DNA from: Bacillota bacterium
GTDB lineage: Bacteria; Bacillota; Clostridia; Clostridiales; Clostridiaceae
Length of the DNA: 12,470 bases
Reading direction: 5' to 3'
NCBI GenBank assembly: GCA_030706065.1
Contig: JAUZPH010000059.1
Location: 1 to 12,470, forward strand
In this document: positions 6,920 through 12,470 of the stretch, one piece after another
Position numbering within the stretch: position 1 is the first letter of the stretch
Layout of the letters: each line of letters begins with the position of its first letter
The notes under the pieces: generated by a model
What the model was told of the DNA's origin: nothing
Databases searched by the model: none
What the model saw: the letters and a program-made list of their open reading frames with translations, nothing else
Program-made: the position numbers and the translations under genes

Positions 6920-7103
6920 AGATGCGGAAATTTAGACCTTTAGTATTCGCCTGAGAAAATATCGAATCTTCACCGATTTTTCCGGAGTAAAATTTCATCA
7001 TATTTTTCGGATAAAATATCCAATCTTCACGGATTTTTATCCACTGTTTAAAAAGAAATTTTACATCCATGGCGAATAAATTGAAAAATAAACTTCCGCA
7101 TCT
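6920..7103 (-). ncRNA. Nested inverted-repeat element, candidate structured RNA (or MITE-like repeat)
   Basis: This non-coding block lies between oppA and oppB and folds as one nested structure. Outer arm: 6920-6934 pairs with 7089-7103 (14 of 15 positions, and the odd one is a G.U wobble only when read as minus-strand RNA). Second arm: TATTCGCC 6944-6951 with 7071-7078. Third arm: GTAAAATTTC 6987-6996 with 7055-7064. An apical hairpin spans 7009-7042 and a side hairpin spans 6957-6981. Both hairpins have the loop AATCTTCAC (GUGAAGAUU as operon RNA) and the same T.T mismatch. The two 26-base copies (6956-6981 and 7013-7038) differ at only two positions, and those form a swapped closing pair (G-C versus C-G). 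Pairing is seen in the sequence; a role as leader, processing site or mobile repeat is inference. I do not recognise a named family. Confidence 0.55.
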
Positions 7104-7116
7104 ATATATTAAGAAA

Positions 7117-7149
7117 CATTACAGCGGCCATAAAATAGCCACTGTAATG
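7117..7149 (-). terminator. Terminator-like hairpin after oppA
   Basis: As minus-strand RNA, CATTACAGTGGC pairs with GCCGCTGTAATG through 12 positions (one G.U), and the stem can extend towards a UUU loop. It begins 18 bases after the oppA stop and is followed by TTTCTT. It is likely a partial terminator or 3' stabiliser that lets the receptor lipoprotein be made in excess over the permease and ATPase subunits, a common arrangement in peptide ABC operons. Confidence 0.7.
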
Positions 7150-7167
7150 TCCTACCACCTTGAATTT

Positions 7168-8829
7168 TTAATTCTTTACGGCATCCTTGTAGATTCTGCT
7201 GACGCCAACGGAATGGAATGAAATACCCGAAACATTCTTCTTAATCATAACGGCACTACCCTTTTGATATACAGGGAAAATGACTGCATCATCCATTACC
7301 ATGCCTTCTGCCTTCTTTAATTCTTCCCATCTCTTTGCCGGATCCAGGGCAAGAGTTCCGTCTTTGGCAGATTGAATTATAGCGTCATAATCCTTGTTTG
7401 ACCAGAAACCATAATTGTTGGAATTATCTGTCATCCACATATCCAGATATGTGAGAGGATCAGCATAGTCGGGGCCCCAACGGGTTAAGCCAAGCTCAAA
7501 ATCACCGTTCTGCATTCTTTCAACTCTGTTCTTCTTTGGCATAGTCTCAAGCTTGATTGTGACTCCAGGAAGAGTAGTCTGGATTTCCGATTGAATAAAC
7601 TGAGCTACGTTTTGAGCTGATTCTGTATCTTCCACAATCATTGTATAGGTAAAGGAGCTCTTTCCTAGTTCCTGCTTAGCCTTATTGTAATATTCCAGTG
7701 CCTTGGCCTTATCTGTTGAAAGATAAGTAGATGCCGTTGCACGGAAGTCTTTTCCGTCCGGGCCGGTAGCAAGCAGGGTAGGTACTGCGAAGTCTGCTAC
7801 AATAGAGCCGTCCTTCAATATATTGTTGACAATTGCCTTCTTGTCATAAGCCAGTGCAAGTGCCTTGCGGAGATTTACATTTTCGAGGCCTGCAACCTTT
7901 TGGTTTGGAGAAAGATACCACAAATATCCTTCCATAATGTTATGGAATTCAGTGTCACCTTTAAATTGCTCTACCTGCTCCCCTGTAAGTGAAGCCACAT
8001 CCAAATCGCCGTTCTGGTAGGAAAGCATAGCCTGCTGAGCCTCCTTGATAACCTGATAATGTATGCCGCCCAGCTTGACGTTGGAGGCATCCCAGTAATC
8101 TGCATTCTTTATCAGGTCTATAGAGGTTGCCGCCGGCTGGTAGGAAGTAATTTTAAAGGGGCCGTTACACAATATTGTATCCGGCGATGTTGCAAACTTA
8201 TCCCCCACCTTATTAAAGAAATCTTCATTAACCGGCAGGAAGGACGGGAAAGCCATCAGGGATTCAAAGAATGAAACCGGATGAGAAAGTTCTACTACTA
8301 AAGTTTTATCATCCTTGGCGGTTACCCCCAATTCCTCTACCTTCTTTTTACTTGCTGAAATATCCGCAGCATTTTTAATACCTGCAATATCAGCTATAAA
8401 TGAATATTCACTGGCTACCTTCGGATCAACAAGACGCCTCCAGGCAAATACGAAATCCTTTGCCGTTACCGGTGTTCCGTTTGACCACTTTTCATCTCTC
8501 AACGTAAACGTATATGTCAGGCCATCGGAACTCTTGGTTATGTCTTTTGCAATAGCCTTAATCGGTGAGCCTGCCGCGTCAACAGAATACAAGCCTTCTG
8601 TAACCGCGGACATAACTTCAAAGGAAGTACCATCTGTTGCAATCTGCGGATCCATCGAAGCCACTTCAACATCAAGTTGTACTTTCAAGGTTTTTCCTGA
8701 ACTGTTTGCTGCACCGGTACCGGGTTCCTGAGTAGTAGCCGGTGTGTCTTTTTTGCCGCCGCAGGCCGCAAGACTCACTACCAGAGCTGCTGCTGCTGCC
8801 AAAGCTGCTATTTTTTTGAGTTTTTTCAT
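7168..8829 (-). CDS. oppA: Oligopeptide-binding lipoprotein OppA (SBP family 5)
   Basis: A protein of 553 residues, the usual length for peptide-binding receptors of the SBP_bac_5 family. Residues 1-23 form a lipoprotein signal: MKKLKK, an alanine-rich core, and the lipobox LAAC with lipidated Cys23, followed by GGKK and a Thr/Pro/Ser-rich tether to about residue 45. The mature domain shows family landmarks: SMDPQIATDG near its start, TEGLYSVD, YTFTLRDEKWSNGTPVTAKDF (KWSNGTPVTA is the most conserved), CNGPFKI, and RWGPDYADPLTYLD near the C-terminal lobe. Anchored outside the membrane, it would deliver peptides to OppB and OppC. It is first in the operon, has its own promoter at 8879-8907, and is followed by a hairpin that may limit read-through. 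The ligand (peptide length, or another solute) cannot be read from sequence. Confidence 0.95.
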   Translation of the reverse strand: MKKLKKIAALAAAAALVVSLAACGGKKDTPATTQEPGTGAANSSGKTLKVQLDVEVASMDPQIATDGTSFEVMSAVTEGLYSVDAAGSPIKAIAKDITKSSDGLTYTFTLRDEKWSNGTPVTAKDFVFAWRRLVDPKVASEYSFIADIAGIKNAADISASKKKVEELGVTAKDDKTLVVELSHPVSFFESLMAFPSFLPVNEDFFNKVGDKFATSPDTILCNGPFKITSYQPAATSIDLIKNADYWDASNVKLGGIHYQVIKEAQQAMLSYQNGDLDVASLTGEQVEQFKGDTEFHNIMEGYLWYLSPNQKVAGLENVNLRKALALAYDKKAIVNNILKDGSIVADFAVPTLLATGPDGKDFRATASTYLSTDKAKALEYYNKAKQELGKSSFTYTMIVEDTESAQNVAQFIQSEIQTTLPGVTIKLETMPKKNRVERMQNGDFELGLTRWGPDYADPLTYLDMWMTDNSNNYGFWSNKDYDAIIQSAKDGTLALDPAKRWEELKKAEGMVMDDAVIFPVYQKGSAVMIKKNVSGISFHSVGVSRIYKDAVKN

Positions 8830-8834
8830 TATAT

Positions 8835-8841
8835 CCCCCCC
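8835..8841 (-). promoter_or_regulatory. Unusual poly-G ribosome binding site of oppA
   Basis: The only purine-rich stretch before the oppA start is a run of seven Gs (read on the minus strand, AAAAGGGGGGGATATA then ATG), five bases from the start codon. It can still pair with the anti-Shine-Dalgarno sequence, but it differs from the AGGAGG sites of neighbouring genes. A homopolymer here is prone to length change. Confidence 0.55.
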
Positions 8842-8878
8842 TTTTATGATAAATGCCCAAACCGAACTTTTACATTCG

Positions 8879-8907
8879 ATTATAGATTATTATATATTTA
8901 TATTCAA
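8879..8907 (-). promoter_or_regulatory. Predicted sigma-A promoter of the opp operon
   Basis: On the minus strand TTGAAT (8902-8907) and a perfect TATAAT (8879-8884) are separated by exactly 17 bases. This predicts transcription starting near 8872 and a leader of about 43 bases before oppA. It is the only convincing promoter for the five-gene operon in the window. Confidence 0.65.
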
Positions 8908-8908
8908 A

Positions 8909-8925
8909 ACTATTAATTAAATAGT
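8909..8925. promoter_or_regulatory. Possible operator next to the opp promoter
   Basis: ACTATT (8909-8914) and AATAGT (8920-8925) form a six-base inverted repeat around AATTA, immediately upstream of the -35 box. The position suits a regulator, but the AT-rich composition makes chance possible and no regulator family is implied. Confidence 0.25.
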
Positions 8926-9114
8926 ATTTTACTTTTATTCTTATTCATATTAGCAAGGATAACAAAATATCACTGATAGATTAACAATTTTTATTTATCA
9001 CATATAGCGCAATTTACCAAATTCATATCGAATTTATAAATCTTGTCATTATGCTTATTTTTATACGCTTCTCCTGAGAAATGTAGCGGCATTTTATGTC
9101 TTCATTTCCACTAC
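8926..9114. other. Rest of the oppA-PadR divergent gap, nothing found
   Basis: AT-rich DNA between the two divergent promoters. I see no open frame, strong hairpin or recognisable regulatory motif in it. Confidence 0.5.
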
Positions 9115-9143
9115 TTGACAATGCAATGTATTAGGAATAATAT
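9115..9143 (+). promoter_or_regulatory. Predicted promoter of the PadR gene
   Basis: A perfect TTGACA (9115-9120) is followed after 17 bases by TAATAT (9138-9143). Transcription would begin near 9150, just before the palindrome at 9154-9174, so a repressor bound there would sit at the very start of the transcript. Confidence 0.5.
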
Positions 9144-9153
9144 TATATTATAG

Positions 9154-9174
9154 CTACTATGTAATACAAAGTAG
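9154..9174. promoter_or_regulatory. PadR-type palindromic operator
   Basis: A 21-base palindrome: CTACTATGTA (9154-9163), a central A, and TACAAAGTAG (9165-9174), with nine of ten positions matching. The core TGTA-A-TACA resembles sites bound by PadR regulators, which often recognise an ATGT...ACAT arrangement. It overlaps the beginning of the ribosome binding site (GTAGGTGA, 9171-9178) of the PadR gene, fitting simple negative autoregulation. Confidence 0.6.
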
Positions 9175-9182
9175 GTGAGTAC

Positions 9183-9506
9183 ATGGCAAACACAACACAA
9201 ATATTAAAGGGACTGCTTGAAGGATGTATATTGGAGATAATCAATAAGAAGGAAACCTACGGATATGAGATATGCGAAACCCTGATTGGATTCGGGTTCA
9301 GAGAAGTTACAGAGAGCAGTGTATATCCGATACTTATAAGGTTGGAGAAAAAATCATTAATATATTCAGTTATGAAGGAGTCCCGATTTGGTCCCATGCG
9401 AAAGTATTATTATCTCACCAAATCAGGCAACTCTGAACTTCAGGAATTTGTATACTCCTGGAAAGAGATAAAAAGTAATATTGATAACATATTTGGAGGC
9501 GTGTAG
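9183..9506 (+). CDS. PadR-family transcriptional regulator
   Basis: A protein of 107 residues, the size of the short (PadR-s2 like) class: one winged helix-turn-helix plus a single C-terminal dimerisation helix. Diagnostic pieces are LKGLLEGCILEII (8-20), YGYEICETL (26-34), SVYPILIRLEKKSLI (46-60, recognition helix region) and the wing with RKYYYLTKSG (73-82). The start ATG has AGGTG five bases upstream. It lies directly before a small membrane protein and has a palindrome over its own translation start, the normal layout for an autorepressor that also controls the downstream gene. Inducers of such PadR proteins are often membrane-active or phenolic compounds; none is indicated here. Confidence 0.92.
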   Translation: MANTTQILKGLLEGCILEIINKKETYGYEICETLIGFGFREVTESSVYPILIRLEKKSLIYSVMKESRFGPMRKYYYLTKSGNSELQEFVYSWKEIKSNIDNIFGGV

Positions 9507-9516
9507 TTATGTTATT

Positions 9517-10143
9517 ATGGCTGAGATTAAGAATGATAAGAATCAGAGAGGAAAAAAGCTGTATAGGGACAATCTGATACTGTTTAAAAAAATTACCCAA
9601 TACATTAATAGCAGTAATTTGAAATGCCTTGAGAAGGAAGAAGCTCTTCATCAAATTATGGACATGTTACTGCAGTCACAGGTTGAGCACAAGTCAGCAG
9701 ATAGTATCATAAAAGATTATGAGGTTTTCTGCAAGTCAATTATCGAGGAATATACCAGCGATAAAAGTATATTATACACAGGACTGCATTACCTTCAAAG
9801 GTCTGTTATAGCTATGTTATTTATGTTAGTTCCAGCCACAATACTTTTACGGGTAACTTATCCGAAAACAGCCACCGGAATAAACACCTTTCTATTGCTG
9901 TCCGCCACCGGATATGGATTTATTCTTATGCGATTTACACATACTGAAAAACAGAAGACATTGGCCTCAAGCATTTATTTCATTGTAACACTGCTGGCTG
10001 GTTCCTTTTCTACAACGACTCAATTGGGTCCGACAGTAGACGGTAAATTAATCAGCAATACAAATTCAATTTTAGTGGGAATGCTGCTTTTAGTTGCAGC
10101 GATAGAATTATACAAAAGATTATATGATATGAAAGTACATTAA
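9517..10143 (+). CDS. PadR-associated integral membrane protein (DUF1048/DUF1129-like)
   Basis: A protein of 208 residues with two parts. The N-terminal cytoplasmic domain (about 1-90) is helical, with EALHQIMDMLLQSQVEHKSA (42-61) and IIKDYEVFCKSIIEEY (64-79); the same pattern occurs in the small DUF1048/DUF1129-type proteins encoded next to PadR regulators. Four predicted membrane helices follow (about 96-112, 121-139, 150-168, 184-199). Function is unknown; such pairs are thought to answer envelope stress. The start is uncertain. GGAGG at 9494-9498 is 18 bases before the chosen ATG, and the ATG at the better distance (9509) is out of frame and gives only 22 codons. The in-frame TTG at 9481, inside padR, lacks a ribosome binding site. 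Translation may be coupled to padR, which stops ten bases before. Confidence 0.75.
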   Translation: MAEIKNDKNQRGKKLYRDNLILFKKITQYINSSNLKCLEKEEALHQIMDMLLQSQVEHKSADSIIKDYEVFCKSIIEEYTSDKSILYTGLHYLQRSVIAMLFMLVPATILLRVTYPKTATGINTFLLLSATGYGFILMRFTHTEKQKTLASSIYFIVTLLAGSFSTTTQLGPTVDGKLISNTNSILVGMLLLVAAIELYKRLYDMKVH

Positions 10144-10225
10144 AAGAAGTGTGTTATATCATAAAAAGACGAAACGACAAAACATACTCCATATTTTTCG
10201 CTAGAATGAATATAGTGAGGGGTGA

Positions 10226-10465
10226 GAATATGAACTACATAGCAAATATGCAGTATTCCGTTTGACCTTTGATAAATTGCAGTCAGGTGAATTCTGGCAG
10301 TACTTCTACAAGAAGTGGCTTCCAGAAAGCGGTTATGAGCAGCCCGCCGCTCTTGTGACACAGATGGGCTGGCAGCAGACCAACCTGGCCCAGATTGAGG
10401 TTTACAGTGATGTCACATGCACAAAGGATGATGGAATAGAAATTTATGCTCCTATATTGAAGTAG
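10226..10465 (+). pseudogene. Truncated GyrI-like / AraC effector-binding domain remnant
   Basis: The frame open from 10226 to the stop at 10463-10465 reads YELHSKYAVFRLTF, then FWQYFYKKWLPESGY, and ends IEVYSDVTCTK and GIEIYAPILK. These are the landmarks of the C-terminal half of the GyrI-like small-molecule-binding fold (a 'YAVF' strand, 'WLPxSGY', a 'P/IExY' strand, and a final 'xIYxPIK'). A full domain is about 150 residues; only about 79 remain and no start codon serves this frame. A good ribosome binding site (GAGGGGTGA, 10217-10225) and ATG at 10230 exist, but in another frame that stops after 11 codons. The picture is a frameshifted or internally deleted gene. The in-frame TTG at 10262 would give a 67-residue product, but with no ribosome binding site. 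The rest of 10144-10478 holds nothing assignable. Confidence 0.65.
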
Positions 10466-10478
10466 TGCTGCCGGAATT

Positions 10479-11732
10479 TTAGAAAGGAAGCTCTTCCTTT
10501 AAAGACATCAGGAATTCTTTAATACTTTTTTCATCCTCGGGTGTGCCGAATAAATTACTGCTTAAAACACAACTATCATTAAAGGTTGATACAGCTATTT
10601 GAAAGTATGGGGCATACTTTACGGCCCCAGTTAAATACGTATAAGTGATCATTATATTATCAAAATTAAGCAGACTCTTATCAATTACTCCAAGGTTGGA
10701 AAAGGAAGTTACCGGTATTGTAAAAAATTTATTGAATGCTTTTTTCATAGCCCGGAAGGGTATCAGGCGAATGGCCAGTTCGAGCATCTTAACTGACTTT
10801 AAACAATTTTTATTTGCTTTCTGCACCTTCATCTGGCTGGAAATTTGCATTAATGTATCTGTGAACAGATCCTTCTCATACAGATGAACATCACAGATGA
10901 AATTGCTGGTAAGATTGCAGATGCCGTGCTTCTCACCGGGCTGCAGATATTTCCTTAAATCCACCGGACAGGGTATGATAATCCTTTCATTCCCTGTCCG
11001 TTTATACAACACACGTGCATACGCAGTAAGTATGAGGTCATTTACAGTTGCCCCATGTTCTTTTGCATAGGTCTTCATACCTGACAGCTCCTGCTTCGTA
11101 ATCTCCAGTGTTACAAACAGCGGATTATTCTCATCTCCCTGCAAAGGATATTTCTCCTGTTCCTTTTGTTTTGAAAGATCGTACTTTGAAAATAAAATCC
11201 CAAGTCTCTTTATGAAATTGAACCCGTCAAAAAGTTGACTTGTACTCCGTGAAGCCGGTGCTGGGGCAATGATGTTTTTCATGCTGCCTCTGAACTGTGT
11301 ATATAGCCCGGCAAGCAAATATAAATATTCCTTGAAGCCCGCTCCATCACACACCATATGATTGATTAGAATATAAAGTGTGTCATAATCTTCTTCTCTG
11401 ATAATATAAATCTTCAACTGGGGCTCCTTTGCCATATCGATTTTAGAAGCAAACAGCTGCAGCTTTTGGCTCTCTATACAGGGATTACTCTCAATTACAT
11501 GTACAATATCCTCTCCCGTAAAACCTCGGTCCTCCCAATAAGGATGTCTTGCCTCTGCATTAAAACAGCTTCGAATCAATGGTATTGTGTCTGCCGATAT
11601 TGTAACAGCCTTTATCAGTGCCCTTTCATCAATATGTCCCCTGAATTTTATAAGGGAGTGTATAATCGGGTCATGGACCATCCCATAAAAATATTGCATA
11701 ATATCAAAAGCCTCAGCCTTAAACTTTTTCAT
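10479..11732 (-). CDS. Stand-alone condensation-domain / acyltransferase-like protein
   Basis: A protein of 417 residues forming a single chloramphenicol-acetyltransferase-like fold, as in NRPS condensation domains, alcohol acetyltransferases and PapA-type enzymes. The active-site motif HHxxxDG appears as NHMVCDG at 124-130: the second histidine (125), considered catalytic, and the Asp-Gly are kept, while the first histidine is Asn. Other family signs are LIRSCF early on, a middle block with CPVDLRKYL, and SFSNLGVI near residue 350, matching the late 'SN.G' region. No carrier protein or adenylation domain is nearby, so it probably acylates a free alcohol, amine or lipid acceptor; the substrate is unknown. 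Start ATG 11732 is preceded by AAAGG at 11743-11747. It is divergent from an OPT peptide transporter. An eight-base palindrome overlaps its last codons (10483-10500). Confidence 0.8.
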   Translation of the reverse strand: MKKFKAEAFDIMQYFYGMVHDPIIHSLIKFRGHIDERALIKAVTISADTIPLIRSCFNAEARHPYWEDRGFTGEDIVHVIESNPCIESQKLQLFASKIDMAKEPQLKIYIIREEDYDTLYILINHMVCDGAGFKEYLYLLAGLYTQFRGSMKNIIAPAPASRSTSQLFDGFNFIKRLGILFSKYDLSKQKEQEKYPLQGDENNPLFVTLEITKQELSGMKTYAKEHGATVNDLILTAYARVLYKRTGNERIIIPCPVDLRKYLQPGEKHGICNLTSNFICDVHLYEKDLFTDTLMQISSQMKVQKANKNCLKSVKMLELAIRLIPFRAMKKAFNKFFTIPVTSFSNLGVIDKSLLNFDNIMITYTYLTGAVKYAPYFQIAVSTFNDSCVLSSNLFGTPEDEKSIKEFLMSLKEELPF

Positions 11733-11793
11733 TTTGTGGCTACCTTTCCCTTCTAACTTATAATAAATTTTATTTTATTTATTGCAATTTAAT

Positions 11794-11802
11794 TGCTATA
11801 AT
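11794..11802 (+). promoter_or_regulatory. Extended -10 promoter of the OPT gene
   Basis: TGCTATAAT is an extended -10 box with a perfect TATAAT (11797-11802). No good -35 box is present at the usual distance, as expected for this promoter type. Transcription would begin near 11809, about 60 bases before the OPT start. The divergent condensation-domain gene must use a promoter in the same 139-base gap; I could not assign one with confidence. Confidence 0.5.
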
Positions 11803-11871
11803 GGTGTCAAAGTCAAATTTTTAACAATGTCAATTATTTAACTGGCATCATTTTCAAACAGAGGTGTTATC

Positions 11872-12470
11872 ATGAAAAATCAGAATGAAAAAGAAAGACA
11901 ATTTGCCGGAATAAATCAGCTGTCTCTGAGAAGTATTATCATTGGCATGCTTGGCTCTTGTGTTATTACAGCCAGTTCCATGTATGTGGCTCTTAGAATG
12001 AGCTCTCTTCCCTGGCCGACAATCTTTGTTGCGATACTTTCCATGGCTCTGCTGAAAATGCTGGGCAAAACAACTTTTAACGAGATAAATATAACCCAGA
12101 CCGCTATGTCTGCAGGAGCCATGGTGGCAGGTGGACTTGCTTTCACCCTTCCAGGCCTTTGGATAACCGGTGTATGGAAAGATACTACTATATCAGTTTA
12201 CCACTTTCTTATGGTACTTGCCATCGCCTTTGCCGGAATGCTGCTGGGAACAGTGCTTACCTATTTTTTAAGGCCCAGATTTGTTGAAGGTGAAAAGCTG
12301 CCTTACCCCATAGGCACTGCAGCTGCAGAAACTATTTCCACCGGAGACGAGGGCGGCAGAAAATCCGCTGTTCTTTTCGGCACTATGATATTTTCTGCTG
12401 TGGTCACTTACTTCAGGGATAACCTTGGCTGGATACCTTCTGCAATAACCTCCAAGGCATTATATGCAAG
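11872..12470 (+). CDS. OPT-family oligopeptide transporter, N-terminal part (runs off window)
   Basis: From the ATG at 11872 the frame stays open for 199 codons to the window edge. GAGGTG (11861-11866) lies five bases upstream. After a short polar head, repeated hydrophobic segments occur at about 21-42, 49-64, 80-98, 110-133 and 165-180. Two landmarks identify the OPT/YSL family: NITQTAMSAGAMVAGG (73-88) and FVEGEKLPYPIGTAAAE (137-153), the latter in the loop that in bacterial OPT proteins reads '.EKLP.P.GTA'. These are secondary, cation-coupled importers of peptides or metal chelates in the cytoplasmic membrane. Roughly the first third of a typical 600-residue or longer protein is seen. It adds a second peptide-uptake system near the ABC operon and is divergent from the condensation-domain gene. 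Confidence 0.9.
   Translation, partial: MKNQNEKERQFAGINQLSLRSIIIGMLGSCVITASSMYVALRMSSLPWPTIFVAILSMALLKMLGKTTFNEINITQTAMSAGAMVAGGLAFTLPGLWITGVWKDTTISVYHFLMVLAIAFAGMLLGTVLTYFLRPRFVEGEKLPYPIGTAAAETISTGDEGGRKSAVLFGTMIFSAVVTYFRDNLGWIPSAITSKALYA

Noticed and set aside
6917..7112. TTAA or TA target-site duplications flanking the nested element
   Set aside because: TTAA occurs on both sides but at unequal distances from the inverted repeat ends in very AT-rich DNA, so it does not support insertion on its own.
8315..8731. 138-codon plus-strand frame antisense to oppA
   Set aside because: Lies entirely within a well-supported peptide-binding protein gene on the other strand and matches nothing.
10483..10500. 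AAAGGAAG/CTTCCTTT palindrome as terminator of the condensation-domain gene
   Set aside because: It overlaps the last codons, leaves a two-base loop unless frayed, and no T-run follows on either strand.
1..12470. CRISPR array, tRNA, rRNA or phage genes
   Set aside because: No regularly spaced repeat series, no cloverleaf-type tRNA sequence, no rRNA segments and no phage-like gene products were seen.

Overview
The window looks like a chromosomal segment of a low-to-moderate GC Firmicute, most likely a Clostridia-class anaerobe. This rests on AT-rich intergenic DNA with recognisable sigma-A-type promoters, strong AGGAGG-type ribosome binding sites, frequent small regulators, and a five-gene peptide ABC operon whose subunits resemble clostridial types. 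No species can be named from the sequence alone.

Layout. (1) 1-910: the N-terminus of an MMPL/RND-type exporter (minus strand, cut by the window edge), divergent from a TetR-family regulator. A split inverted repeat lies between them, and one half sits in the spacer of the exporter promoter. (2) 1082-1504: a stand-alone two-CBS-domain protein. (3) 1682-2245: a GNAT (RimJ/RimL-like) acetyltransferase on the minus strand, followed towards higher coordinates by about 500 bases without a convincing gene. (4) 2890-8829, all minus strand: a complete oligopeptide ABC importer transcribed in the order oppA-oppB-oppC-oppD-oppF. The four transporter genes are overlapped or tightly packed. oppA is separated from oppB by 267 bases that hold a terminator-like hairpin and a 184-base nested inverted-repeat element. 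(5) 9183-10143: a PadR-family regulator with a palindromic operator over its ribosome binding site, followed by its usual kind of partner, a four-helix membrane protein. (6) 10226-10465: the decayed C-terminal half of a GyrI-like effector-binding protein. (7) 10479-11732 (minus): a free-standing condensation-domain/acyltransferase-like protein, divergent from (8) the N-terminal third of an OPT-family oligopeptide transporter that runs off the right edge.

How it fits together. The centre is peptide acquisition: a primary ABC importer (lipoprotein receptor, two permeases, two ATPases) and, 3 kb away, the start of a secondary OPT transporter. The flanking genes are single-component regulators with their own targets (TetR/MMPL efflux and PadR/membrane protein), which suggests an accessory or environmental-response region rather than one co-regulated locus.

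The most noteworthy signal is non-coding. The oppA-oppB spacer folds as one nested structure containing two hairpins with identical 9-base loops. The two hairpin copies differ only by a swapped closing base pair, which preserves pairing. This may be a structured RNA element or a small mobile (MITE/REP-like) element placed directly next to the oppB ribosome binding site.
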